Source: Pelotomaculum sp. UBA1371 | Lineage (GTDB): Bacteria > Bacillota > Desulfotomaculia > Desulfotomaculales > Pelotomaculaceae | Length of the DNA: 64,000 nucleotides | Direction: 5' to 3' | Assembly (NCBI GenBank): GCA_002305915.1 | Contig: DBRJ01000027.1 | Span: 12,258-76,257, forward strand | Shown here: positions 17,225 through 25,636 of the stretch, one piece after another | Position numbering within the stretch: the first letter of the stretch is position 1 | Layout: each line of letters begins with the position of its first letter | Made by a program: the position numbers and the translations under genes | The notes under the pieces: model-generated | The model's database searches: none | What the model was told of the DNA's origin: nothing | What the model saw: the letters and a program-made list of their open reading frames with translations, nothing else

Positions 17225-17629
17225 TCATTTCCTGTTTCATCCGGAAGCCTGCCCGGATCAGTGGCAGGCTTTCGGGGTGGGAGGGTTATATCGCAAAAAA
17301 CACCGGCGGTCAAATCATTTTAATTGACTGGAAGGGACGGGAGTTTACCGGCAACGCAACCCCTTGCAGTTCCCGCTATAATGAGAATAGCCCCCGTAAA
17401 GATAATCCCCGCCTGGCAACTTCGCCCCCCTTGAACAGGCTTGCCCAAGTCCGGCAAAGACAGGTTCTGTTCTGCCCCAAAGACTCCTTGTTTTAAAACG
17501 CCGGAAATTCCGGGGTTTTCAAAAATCCGTAAATCCTCTCCATATTAATACAATTCCCAATTTAAACTCACTAAACCAGGCAAAGCTGAATAGATTACAA
17601 GCATCAAATTATAAAATGAGGCAGGATAA
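17225..17629. other. Gap holding a pseudogene fragment
   Basis: The 405-bp stretch carries the decayed copy of the 14660-15427 gene (next entry) and the upstream region of the LCP gene. Nothing else was recognised. Confidence 0.45.
17250..17430 (-). pseudogene. Decayed partial copy of the conserved gene at 14660-15427
   Basis: Read along the plus strand, this segment aligns with 15180-15385. Shared blocks include CCTGCCCG, GGGAGGGTTAT, CACCGGCGGT against CGCCGGCGGT, GCTATAATGAGAATAG against GCGATAATGACAATAG, and CGCCTGGCAACTT. Frameshifts and substitutions destroy the reading frame. It corresponds roughly to the N-terminal third to half of the protein. The match is by eye, but runs in order over about 180 bp. 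Confidence 0.7.
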
Positions 17630-18601
17630 GTGAGCCGAAAAAAGAGCATTTTCTGTATTCTGCTGTTTTTACTGTTGTTAATTACTGCTCTCCGGATTGA
17701 TTTTTCGGCTTTGGGCCTGATCAAAAACAGGATCAGCCGGGATCCTGCAACCCCGGAATCCCGGGAGCCGGCTGAAAGCAAAGGTGAAAACTTGCAAGCG
17801 CCGCCCCCGCCGGGAAGCACGAAGCTGCCCCGGCTCACAGAACCCTGGAATATCTTAGTGGTGGGCATTGATAAGGCCAGCTCCATCGGCGGCTATATCC
17901 GGCCCAAACCATGGCGCGCCGATGTAATTATTATCGCCCGCGTAGACCCGGACAGGCACCGGGTAAGTCTTCTCTCTGTTCCCCGGGATACAAGAGTTAG
18001 CATACCCGGTCACGGTACGGAAAAAATCGCCCATGCCCATGCTTATGGTGAAATGCCTCTGACAATAACAACGGTGGAAAAACTCCTCGGAATTAAGCTG
18101 GATCATTATGTGAGCATAGATTTTGCCGCCTTTGCAAGGATGGTAGATGTTTTAGGCGGTATTGAAATTGATATCCAAAAGGAGTTAAAAACAAAACACT
18201 TTCATTATATTCCGGGCAGGCAAATCCTGAACGGAAAGCAGGCATATGAATACGTTACCAGCCGGGATGAGCCCATGGCCGATCTGGCCCGCATCGATAG
18301 ACAACAACAGCTTTTGCAGGCCCTGCTGACAAAGGTAAGGAATCAAGCGGGTATCCTGGATTATGCAGGTATATACCTGGAGTTTAAAAAAAGCTCGGAG
18401 ACTTCCCTAGCTTTAAAAGATATGCTTAAACTGGCCTTATTTGTCCGGGATTTGAAACCTGATGAGATGCAAGTGTATAAATTGCCGGGCAGGCCTGAAT
18501 ATATAAACGGGATCAGTTACTATATTGCAGACCCTGACAGCTTGCAAAAACTGAGCATGGAAGTGTTCCCCGAAAAAGGCGGGAATAAACCAGCTGGTTG
18601 A
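17630..18601 (+). CDS. LytR-CpsA-Psr (LCP) family cell-wall glycopolymer ligase
   Basis: LCP enzymes attach undecaprenyl-linked polymers to peptidoglycan outside the membrane. This 323-residue protein has an N-terminal membrane anchor (IFCILLFLLLLITAL), a proline-rich spacer, then the LCP catalytic domain. The domain shows ILVVGIDK, RADVIIIARVDP, SLLSVPRDTRVSIPG and DYVSIDFAAFARMVDVLGGI-like segments with conserved Arg and Asp residues. The start is GTG 17630, with a weak ribosome site. It is a single gene, as often seen in Firmicutes. Confidence 0.9.
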   Translation: MSRKKSIFCILLFLLLLITALRIDFSALGLIKNRISRDPATPESREPAESKGENLQAPPPPGSTKLPRLTEPWNILVVGIDKASSIGGYIRPKPWRADVIIIARVDPDRHRVSLLSVPRDTRVSIPGHGTEKIAHAHAYGEMPLTITTVEKLLGIKLDHYVSIDFAAFARMVDVLGGIEIDIQKELKTKHFHYIPGRQILNGKQAYEYVTSRDEPMADLARIDRQQQLLQALLTKVRNQAGILDYAGIYLEFKKSSETSLALKDMLKLALFVRDLKPDEMQVYKLPGRPEYINGISYYIADPDSLQKLSMEVFPEKGGNKPAG

Positions 18602-19201
18602 TGCCGCATTCTCCTACTATGCCGGTGTTAATTGACAGGTGACCTTCAGGTTGAATATTACTCCAGATCCTCCGGGTAATCAACCCTTTGCTTGTATTAT
18701 CTTCTAATGTATTGTGGTTCTTTGCCGCGGCAACAACCTGAGCTTACCTCCGCTATTCATTGCCCTGTTTGGCCGGTCTTTTTGCCTTAACCGGTATGTT
18801 TTTCAGGGGAATCAATAAGTGGGAAAAGCGGCCTGACGCCGCTTTTCCCTTTTATTCTTAGTACAGCTACCAATAAAAGCCGGGTGCCGGGTACCAAAGA
18901 GGGGCTTTAACATTTCAGCAAAACTACCCTGCAGCCCGGACAGATCTTATTCTTATTCGACACCCAATCTATCGTACAGAATATACGCCCTTCTTGCCTT
19001 GAGATCGTAAACGACGGCTAAGTGTATTTTACTTTTTTGGCCATTATTTCTTTATTAGGCATTACCCCAGGATCCTGTCACATTGCCTGGTCCTGATGTG
19101 TTATGTTATTAGAGGTTCTTTATTTCAAGTTCAAAAGAAAAGGAGGTTTGCGCCTGAGCAGCGGAGAAATGTATCTAAAATACTTGAACAGGGGTGATCA
19201 T
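18602..19201. other. Non-coding gap with one terminator
   Basis: About 600 bp without a supportable gene. A clear hairpin terminator lies at 18821-18855. The remainder shows no recognised RNA or repeat. Confidence 0.45.
18821..18855 (+). terminator. Intrinsic terminator
   Basis: The twelve-base-pair perfect stem GGGAAAAGCGGC/GCCGCTTTTCCC (18821-18832 with 18838-18849) is followed by a T-rich tail. It is 220 bp past the LCP stop, so an unannotated small transcript in between is possible. Confidence 0.8.
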
Positions 19202-20545
19202 TTGAAAAGGAAGTTTATTCTTACACTGGCATTTGTACTGTTACTGGCATTCGCGACGGTTCCTGCCTTTGCTTCTGAAAACGTCCAACTGCAGGTGAAC
19301 GGGGATGCGGTGTCGCCGCCCTGCGTGTCCCTTGTGGACAGCGTCAGCATGATTCCCCTGGACACTTACGCCGGTCTTGCCGGCGCCGATGTCCAGTGGA
19401 CCTCGGACAGCGAATTTGTCATTACGGAAAACGGTGTGAACTTAAGCATGACCCTGGGGAAAAAGGAAGCGTCACTGGACGGCGTCGACCTGACACTGCC
19501 CCTGGAACCGTTTAAAACAAATGACGGCGCTTTTATCCCCCTCCGGGCTGTGAGCGAAGCCTTTGGCTTTGTGGTGGACTGGGACGGGGAGCAACGGCTG
19601 GTTACACTGACCCGCAGCGAAACCAGGGACGGCATGACGGTGTCCGATTTGCTGGCCAAGTCGACAGAGGCAAGCAAAGCCTATAACACTTACGCCATGG
19701 AAGGCCTCTTCAAGATTGACATGGACGTAAGGGCGGACGGGGAAGCTGTTGGGGAAGCCCCCCAAAATATGACCTCGAAATTAACCGGCCAGATTCAAAA
19801 CGAACCCTTCTCTGTATATATGAAACAAACGATAGATTCCAATATTGTCGATCCGGAGACCGGAGAAAAAATCCCGGAAATGGTTATGGAAACATTCATG
19901 AACCAGGAAAAAATGTATATGAAGCTGCCTGAGCAGGAGGACTGGCTCGTGCAGGATCTGCCCTTCTCCCCGGAATTCTGGAAACAACAGCAGGATATCC
20001 AGTCGGACCCCCTGAAGGCTGCCGAACTGATGAAGGAAATGGGCATATTTTTGAACTACGGGAACGATGTGACTGTAAATGATACGGATTATTATGTCGT
20101 CAACGCCACCCTGGACATGGACAAATTTAAAGAAGGATATCAACAGATATTACAGCAGGTTATGCAGGGAATGTCCCAGGATCCAGCTTCAGAAAGCCCT
20201 GAGGACATGCAGAAACAATTAATGGAAGTATTTGAAAATGCCTTAATTGATTACAGCTACTCCGTCCTGATTAACAAGGAAACGCTAATCAGCGACATTA
20301 TCTACTTTGACGCCCAGCTGCAACTGACCATGGAGATTCCCCGGGATGAAGAGCCGGATGTTAGCGAGCCCCAGGAGTTTAAGATGAACATGAAAATGAA
20401 GGGTGACTTCACCATCACCGACCTCGGCGGCCCCTTTAAAGCCCCGGTTGTCAGTAACGCCAAAAAATTAGAAACACCGGAATTAGAAACACCGGAATTA
20501 GAAACACCGGAATTAGAAACACCGCCCGCTTCCAATAACGAATAA
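19202..20545 (+). CDS. Secreted protein with copper-amine-oxidase-N-like domain and DUF6612-like lipid-binding domain
   Basis: The start is TTG 19202 after GGGGTG and gives a classic signal peptide (KRKFILTLAFVLLLAF, cleavage near PAFAS). Residues 30-140 form a copper-amine-oxidase-N-like (stalk) domain with FIPLRAVSEAFGFVVDWD. Residues 145-425 resemble the DUF6612/LppX-LolA-like fold (SDLLAKSTEASKAYNTYAMEG, then repeated beta segments with VYMKQTIDSN). The C-terminus ends in three and a half LETPE repeats. Length is 447 residues. Probably a wall-associated lipoprotein-like carrier; function unproven. Confidence 0.8.
   Translation: MKRKFILTLAFVLLLAFATVPAFASENVQLQVNGDAVSPPCVSLVDSVSMIPLDTYAGLAGADVQWTSDSEFVITENGVNLSMTLGKKEASLDGVDLTLPLEPFKTNDGAFIPLRAVSEAFGFVVDWDGEQRLVTLTRSETRDGMTVSDLLAKSTEASKAYNTYAMEGLFKIDMDVRADGEAVGEAPQNMTSKLTGQIQNEPFSVYMKQTIDSNIVDPETGEKIPEMVMETFMNQEKMYMKLPEQEDWLVQDLPFSPEFWKQQQDIQSDPLKAAELMKEMGIFLNYGNDVTVNDTDYYVVNATLDMDKFKEGYQQILQQVMQGMSQDPASESPEDMQKQLMEVFENALIDYSYSVLINKETLISDIIYFDAQLQLTMEIPRDEEPDVSEPQEFKMNMKMKGDFTITDLGGPFKAPVVSNAKKLETPELETPELETPELETPPASNNE
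20467..20525 (+). repeat. In-gene 15-nt tandem repeat (LETPE)
   Basis: Four consecutive copies of TTAGAAACACCGGAA, the last diverging, encode LETPE-LETPE-LETPE-LETPP at the C-terminus. Identity at the nucleotide level indicates recent slippage expansion. Confidence 0.9.
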
Positions 20546-20596
20546 GTTTAATGAATCCTGTCCGGCCTGGACCAGGTATACCTTGAACAATATGGC

Positions 20597-20634
20597 AAGC
20601 CCTTTTCCTATTATCGGGAATAAGGGCTTTTGCA
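20597..20634. terminator. Bidirectional-looking terminator
   Basis: AAGCCCTT pairs with AAGGGCTT around a central CCTATTATCGGG, with T-runs on the right side. It closes the 19202-20545 gene. Confidence 0.7.
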
Positions 20635-20761
20635 ACCGCACATCACCATCATGTTGAAATTCTCCCACTTGTGCTTGAAAATCTTTCGGCTGTCATTTAA
20701 CTGACACTGGTCACGCACATAATTAATATGTCCCAAACCACAGGGACCGAATAATGCCCTC

Positions 20762-20797
20762 AACAAAAATAACCGGCCCGAAAACCGGTTATTTTTT
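20762..20797. terminator. Bidirectional terminator at the end of the DUF4912 gene
   Basis: The stem AATAACCGG/CCGGTTATT (20768-20776 with 20785-20793) is flanked by A and T runs on both sides. The TAA stop of the minus-strand gene lies in the stem. Confidence 0.75.
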
Positions 20798-21217
20798 GTC
20801 CCCGGAAGACCAGGAGCTTGAGCTGAAGGTTGCAGGGGAAACGGGATCAGGGTCCTGGCCCGGGCTGTATTTTTCCGCAGGCCGTTCAAGGGGCGCAACA
20901 ACCGAATTTGATCGTAAAAGCGGATAAAATTCATTCCCATTGTTGACAATGCCGATTTCACAGTTATAGGACCGGCCCGGCTCAACCCCGGAAAAGTAGT
21001 GGCTCCTTTTGGACAGGTCGAGATCCGTAGTGCAGTACGGCCCCCGGCCCTGTGCATTTAACCTGATCTGTACCCCTTTTTTCTCACTGAATACATTTTT
21101 CAGACCCGGGGACAATTCCCAGTAAGCGTAAAGTACCCTCGGGCTTTGCACCAGCAAATGCATCGCGTTTTCATTGTAGTCATGTGGTAAAGGAATTTGT
21201 CCGTAATTTTTATCCAC
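20789..21217 (-). CDS. DUF4912 domain protein
   Basis: The 142-residue protein contains LLVQSPRVLYAYWELS, the DUF4912 signature (L-x-SP-x-x-LYVYWE). RYSCEIGI-like (SYNCEIGIVNNGNEF) strands and a Ser-rich tail follow. DUF4912 proteins are widespread in Firmicutes and have no proven role. The start is GTG 21217 after GGGGGGA. The gene is alone between two terminators and the flavoprotein gene. Confidence 0.85.
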   Translation of the reverse strand: MDKNYGQIPLPHDYNENAMHLLVQSPRVLYAYWELSPGLKNVFSEKKGVQIRLNAQGRGPYCTTDLDLSKRSHYFSGVEPGRSYNCEIGIVNNGNEFYPLLRSNSVVAPLERPAEKYSPGQDPDPVSPATFSSSSWSSGDKK

Positions 21218-21306
21218 TTAAGATCCCCCCTTTTGTAATAAGTAATTGGACAAAGGCAGGGAATATCCTCCAGGAGTGGATAATTTATTATATTTTGTTT
21301 GTGAAT

Positions 21307-22182
21307 TTAACCCGGCCGGTCAAGGTATTGGACGGCATTCAGCGCCGCTACCTGTCCCTCGCCTGCAGCCTTGGCCAACTGGTAGGGTTTTCCGGTGCAG
21401 TCACCGGCCGCGTAAACACCGGGGATATTCGTTTTATAATCGTGGTCCACCCGGATATGGTTGTCCTCTAAAACAAGTCCCTCCAGGAGACGGTCCGGTA
21501 AATACGTATCCCTGTAAATAAAGAATCCCTGCACGGGCAGTTCCCGGCCTTCCAGCTGAATTAGTGAAAGGAAATCATTTCCTTTCACAGCCAGCACCTG
21601 GTCGTGTATGACCTCGATCCCCGGCTTCAGCCCGTCAACGTCACTCCTTTGACCGGCGCCGGCAATAAAGTAAACTTTGCGGCAAAAGGCTGCCAGGTAA
21701 TTGGCCTCTTCCACAGCCCCGGAGGCACCGGCAAACACCGCCACATCCTTGTCTTTGAATAAAGGCCCGTCACAGGTGGCACAATAGCTTATTCCTTTGC
21801 CGGTAAACTCCCGCTCTCCTTTGAACAGTTCATTTACAGTTACACCTGTGGCGATAATCACGGCCCCGGCTTGATAAGCCTTTTTCCCGGCCTGTACAGA
21901 GAAGACGCCGCCGTTGCCCGGGCTAACTGACTCAACTTTAACCTGTTGGATAGGGATGTCCAGTAAGCGGGCATGCTCAAGAAACTTTTCCCTCAACTCG
22001 CTTCCCCTAATTTCCGGAAGCCCGAGGTAATTGCTGACCAGGGGTGACTTTTGCAATTTTGGCGTGCAGAGTTCCCCTCCCAACAGGATTACTGACTTTT
22101 TCCTGACCCGGGCGTTGACTGCAGCAGAGAGCCCGGCCGGGCCGCAGCCGATAACGGCAAGGTCATAATTCTCCTTATCCAT
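21307..22182 (-). CDS. Thioredoxin-reductase-like FAD/disulfide oxidoreductase with atypical NAD(P)H site
   Basis: The 291-residue protein has an FAD motif VIGCGPAGLSAA (residues 10-21), the redox-active CATC (C134 and C137) and a C-terminal GVYAAGDCTGKPYQLAKAAGEG segment. These are the TrxB layout. The NADPH motif expected near GGGDSAxEEA reads FAGASGAVEEA, and the basic HRRxxxR loop that binds the 2'-phosphate is absent. It may therefore use another donor such as NADH or ferredoxin. No thioredoxin gene is adjacent. The ATG has GGGAG upstream. Confidence 0.83.
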   Translation of the reverse strand: MDKENYDLAVIGCGPAGLSAAVNARVRKKSVILLGGELCTPKLQKSPLVSNYLGLPEIRGSELREKFLEHARLLDIPIQQVKVESVSPGNGGVFSVQAGKKAYQAGAVIIATGVTVNELFKGEREFTGKGISYCATCDGPLFKDKDVAVFAGASGAVEEANYLAAFCRKVYFIAGAGQRSDVDGLKPGIEVIHDQVLAVKGNDFLSLIQLEGRELPVQGFFIYRDTYLPDRLLEGLVLEDNHIRVDHDYKTNIPGVYAAGDCTGKPYQLAKAAGEGQVAALNAVQYLDRPG

Positions 22183-22308
22183 TTTTTAAACTCCCTTTTT
22201 TCTATTAAGTATTCCCCATGATAATTGGCTGTATTTAGAGGATTGATTTGCAGAAGGCCTGGAAGTTGGTTTAGAATATTGAAGAAGACATCGAAGGGAA
22301 GTGATTTA

Positions 22309-22860
22309 ATGTACTGGAACGAACAGGGCGGAGCAAACACCGAAGCAACTATTGCTGCAGCCTTGAAAAGAGCCGGAGAACTGGGCGTGAAACACCTTGT
22401 GGTGGCTTCCTGCTCCGGAAAATCAGCGGCTTTATTCCTGGAGCAAAACCATGAATTGGAAATTATCTGCGTCACCCACCAGGTGGGCTTTTACAAACCC
22501 GGCGAAGATGAACTAACAGCAGAAACTAGAATCCGGCTTACTGAAGGGGGAATCCGGGTTTTGACGACAACCCACCTCATGGCCGGTCTGGACAGGGCCT
22601 GCAGGATTAAATTCGGAGGGGTATACCCGGCTGAAATTGTGGCAAGTGCCTTGAGAATTCTGGGGCAGGGCCTGAAAGTTTGCGTGGAGGTCAGCGTCAT
22701 GGCTTTGGATGCGGGGTTGATTCCCTCCGGAGTCGATATCATCTCCCTGGGTGGTACCGGTGAGGGTCTTGACACTGCGGCCGTAATCAGACCCGCTCAT
22801 TCCCAGAACTTCTTCGATACCAGGGTCCGGGAGATAATCTGCAAACCCCGGGAGTTCTAG
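22309..22860 (+). CDS. Stand-alone pyruvate kinase C-terminal (PK_C) domain protein
   Basis: This 183-residue protein begins MYWNEQGGANTEATIAAALK, continues KHLVVASCSGKSAALFLE and ends with VDIISLGGTGEGLDTAAVI. It is the alpha/beta domain found at the C-terminus of pyruvate kinase (usually allosteric or phosphate-related) but occurs here alone, as in many Clostridia and archaea. No kinase domain is present. The ATG at 22309 has AAGGGAAG upstream. It is divergent from the flavoprotein gene. Biochemical role unknown. Confidence 0.8.
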   Translation: MYWNEQGGANTEATIAAALKRAGELGVKHLVVASCSGKSAALFLEQNHELEIICVTHQVGFYKPGEDELTAETRIRLTEGGIRVLTTTHLMAGLDRACRIKFGGVYPAEIVASALRILGQGLKVCVEVSVMALDAGLIPSGVDIISLGGTGEGLDTAAVIRPAHSQNFFDTRVREIICKPREF

Positions 22861-22892
22861 CCATGTTTGATTTGCAAAACATTCTTTCATTG

Positions 22893-22924
22893 CCGGGGCC
22901 CGGCGGGAAAACCGCCGGGTCCGG
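22893..22924. terminator. GC-rich hairpin, probable terminator between convergent genes
   Basis: CCCGGCGG/CCGCCGGG with extra CCGG pairs lies between the PK_C gene and hisG, which converge here. There is no T-run, so termination efficiency is uncertain. Confidence 0.45.
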
Positions 22925-22985
22925 TTAAACACGCTTGACAAGTAAGCAATTTATCCCCTCTATTTTACCGGTCCTGCTAATTTAT

Positions 22986-23858
22986 TTACGGGATTACTTT
23001 TGTTAAGGGGTATTCGATAATGTCCTGGGCGCCGGCCTTTTTCAACAGGGGAATCAGTTCCCTCACCAGCTTTTCTTCCAGAATTGTTTCCACGGCCAGC
23101 CAGTCGCTCTGAACCAGTTGAGCGACCGTTGGCTGTTTCATGGCCGGCAGCACATCCAGAAGTTCCTGCAGTTTCTCCTGCGGCACGTTCATTTTCAGGC
23201 CCACTTTGGACCGGGCCCGGAGCGCCCCCTGCAGAAGGACCGAAATGCTCTGCAGCTTTTCTCTTTTCCACGGATCCTGCCAGGCCCCTTTGTTGGCGTG
23301 GAGTTTCGTGGTTGACTGTAGCACGGTGGCAATTTCCCGCAGGTTATTGGCCTTCAGCGAACTGCCGGTTTCCGTGATGTCGGCAATGGCATCCACCAGG
23401 TGAGGCACCTTTACTTCCGTAGCACCGTAGGAGTATTCAACATAGGCCTCCACGCCGTTGCGTTTTAAGTAATTCTGGGTAACCCGCACCAGTTCCGTAG
23501 CAATTCTTTTTCCTTTCAAGTCGTAAATCGTATTGATATTACTGTCGTTGGACACCGCAATGACCAGACGGATGGGGTTCGAGGTGTTTTTGGCATAAAC
23601 CAGGTCAGCCACCTCCACCACGTCCGCCTCATTTTCCATAATCCAGTCAAGGCCGCTCAAGCCGGCGTCAAGAACACCATCATTGACATAACGGGGGATT
23701 TCCTGGGCTCGCATCAGGACCACTTCCAGTTCAGGGTCGTTTACCGCCGGAAAATAAGACCGGCTGCGCACCGTCAGATTAAAACCGGCCTGTTTAAATA
23801 GTTGAAAGGTAGCCTCCTGGAGGCTGCCCTTTGGTAAACCAAGGCGCAACTTCAACAA
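22986..23858 (-). CDS. hisG: ATP phosphoribosyltransferase, long form
   Basis: HisG catalyses the first step of histidine synthesis. LRLGLPKGSLQEAT opens the protein, GLSGLDWIMEN and ELVRVTQNYLK follow, and the PRPP-binding region DAIADITETGSSLKANNL is clear. At 290 residues it is the long, HisZ-independent form with a C-terminal ACT-like regulatory domain. The start is TTG (23858 or the next codon 23855), after AAGGAGGAG. No other his genes are adjacent. Confidence 0.93.
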   Translation of the reverse strand: MLKLRLGLPKGSLQEATFQLFKQAGFNLTVRSRSYFPAVNDPELEVVLMRAQEIPRYVNDGVLDAGLSGLDWIMENEADVVEVADLVYAKNTSNPIRLVIAVSNDSNINTIYDLKGKRIATELVRVTQNYLKRNGVEAYVEYSYGATEVKVPHLVDAIADITETGSSLKANNLREIATVLQSTTKLHANKGAWQDPWKREKLQSISVLLQGALRARSKVGLKMNVPQEKLQELLDVLPAMKQPTVAQLVQSDWLAVETILEEKLVRELIPLLKKAGAQDIIEYPLTKVIP

Positions 23859-23965
23859 ATACTCCTCCTTTTGGAATTGGCAGGTATATTATACTGTAAA
23901 AGTATATCCTCCAGCCCCGGGGGTGTCAATACCGCAGGGAGTCTATATTCCAACGGAAAATGCTT

Positions 23966-25126
23966 TCAAGGAATTCTCAGTTTCTGTCCTGGAAAAATCA
24001 TACCAGGGTCTGTAATCATATTAGCATCGACGATTGCCTGCACTGTTGTTCCATATCTGCCTGCTATAGTGAAAAGCGTTTCACCGGACCGGACGGTATG
24101 AATCAGACTGTTATGCCCTGAAAACACCCAAACCTGCACACCGCCGTCGGCAGTCCCCAATCCCAGGCGCCCCTCTCCACTCACAGCAAGGTCGTTTACA
24201 GGGCTGCCGGCCCGCACCGCCCAATCCGGCGCACTGTTTTCCACGGGGCTCCTGTAGCCGAAGAGATATCCCTCCGGAGTACCTGCAACCAGTGTTACCG
24301 TGCCTTCTCCTGCCAGCCTGCCCGCCGTCAGGGCGGGTATCCCGCTGCCCAGGTTATCCGAGGTAAACACCGAAGTGAGAGCGCCGTCCGCCTCTAAAAT
24401 TCGCAGGAACCCGTCGCTGCCGCCCCAGGCCGGCTCTTCCCCCGGCCCTGTTCTTAAATCTCCGGCTGTCAGCGACATTACCAGGGCCGGTAGTTCCGCC
24501 AGGGCAGGTCCCTCGGCAAAGCCCCGTTCGGTAAAGATCAGCGTGAGAAGACCGGAGGAACTGTTGCGCCGGTAAGCAACCGCAACAACCGGCGTGGAAT
24601 TCTCCGCTCTCCTGAAAATGGCGACCATCTGGGCCGGGCCGGGCAAAACCCTGATTGCCAGGAGCTCAAGGCGCAGTTCTGCATCTGTCTGGCCGAAGAG
24701 CCGGTAGAAAAAAAGGGACGACATACCTTCCGGAGCAGCGATGACCTCCTCCCTGCCGTCACCGTCAAGGTCCGCCAGAGCAACGTCCGCAAACCTGGCG
24801 CCGGGTTCGGGCTGAGTTTCCGCCAGATGGACAAGGGCTCCCTGGCGGCTCCCGTAGAGCACCACCCTGTCCTCCAGCCCCAGGACAATGTTTTCGGCAG
24901 CCCCGCTTGAAATTGGCAGCCCCGCGGCCAGGCTGAGGATCTGACCGCCCGCATCAACCTGGGAGCTTAGCACATACCCCGTATTTGAGGCAGTAAAAAG
25001 AGAAACCCTGGAACCGGCAGCCGCAATCAGGTCTTCCCCGGCGCCGGTCACCCTGCCCCAGTCAACCTGGACCCGGTCGTTTAACCCGAAAAGGGAGAAA
25101 ACCATTTCTGCTGTTACAAGAGGCAA
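23966..25126 (-). CDS. Beta-propeller/FG-GAP-like protein with C-terminal LysM
   Basis: Residues 10-330 contain repeated blades such as DVALADLDGDGREEVIAAPEG (Asp-Gly-Asp-Gly calcium-type loop), the VCBS/FG-GAP pattern. The last 45 residues are a LysM domain (VRSGETLFTIAGRYGTTVQAI to FPGQKLRIP) that binds peptidoglycan or spore-cortex glycan. I chose TTG 25126, six bases after GAGGTG; upstream codons are open to 25225. With this start there is no signal peptide, which is odd for a LysM protein and suggests a spore-coat-type location. Function inferred only from domains. Confidence 0.68.
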   Translation of the reverse strand: MPLVTAEMVFSLFGLNDRVQVDWGRVTGAGEDLIAAAGSRVSLFTASNTGYVLSSQVDAGGQILSLAAGLPISSGAAENIVLGLEDRVVLYGSRQGALVHLAETQPEPGARFADVALADLDGDGREEVIAAPEGMSSLFFYRLFGQTDAELRLELLAIRVLPGPAQMVAIFRRAENSTPVVAVAYRRNSSSGLLTLIFTERGFAEGPALAELPALVMSLTAGDLRTGPGEEPAWGGSDGFLRILEADGALTSVFTSDNLGSGIPALTAGRLAGEGTVTLVAGTPEGYLFGYRSPVENSAPDWAVRAGSPVNDLAVSGEGRLGLGTADGGVQVWVFSGHNSLIHTVRSGETLFTIAGRYGTTVQAIVDANMITDPGMIFPGQKLRIP

Positions 25127-25250
25127 TACCAACACCTCTTTCTTTTTTACTGAAAATGTATGCTGCCGGAATTCTTTTGTGAACAACAAAACGGCTCTAA
25201 AAAGAACCGTTTGTCGAGCAATCACTTTGCAAACTTTTTAAATTAAAGGG

Positions 25251-25442
25251 TTAAACCTTTAAGTGGAGCCTTGTTTCAGGATTTTTTAGAACCCCTTCAC
25301 AATCTTTTGCTTTAATCAAGATAAGTTTACCATCATTTACACTTATTAAAACGCTGCTGCCTCCTCCAATACCAAGGGACTTCAACATAGAACGGGGTAT
25401 TGTTACCTGCCCGTCGGGGGTTAAGCATGATAATGCTGTCAT
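25251..25442 (-). CDS. AbrB/SpoVT-type DNA-binding protein
   Basis: The 63-residue protein has the SpoVT-AbrB swapped-hairpin pattern LTPDGQVTIPRSMLKSLGI then SVLISVNDGKLILIK. Such proteins are transition-state regulators or antitoxins. No toxin gene is adjacent. It sits directly upstream of the LysM protein gene on the same strand, 125 bp from its probable start. AGAGG precedes ATG 25442. Confidence 0.82.
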   Translation of the reverse strand: MTALSCLTPDGQVTIPRSMLKSLGIGGGSSVLISVNDGKLILIKAKDCEGVLKNPETRLHLKV

Positions 25443-25573
25443 TTGTGTACCTCTCTTCTTTTCGAGTTAACCGCCGGCTAAAACCATTATAGAATAACCC
25501 TGCCTCCTTATCCAGGGTGTTTATATGAAAGGTTTTGTCACTCTTTGCCGGGCGCCCGGGGCAATTAAATACT

Positions 25574-25602
25574 TTGAAATACTATCAAAAATGATGTAAA
25601 AT
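25574..25602 (+). promoter_or_regulatory. SigmaA-type promoter of the aminotransferase gene
   Basis: TTGAAA (25574-25579), a 17-bp spacer, and TAAAAT (25597-25602). It lies 34 bp before the start codon. Confidence 0.6.
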
Positions 25603-25636
25603 AACACCAACACTACACCTGACAGGAGTGACCCCA

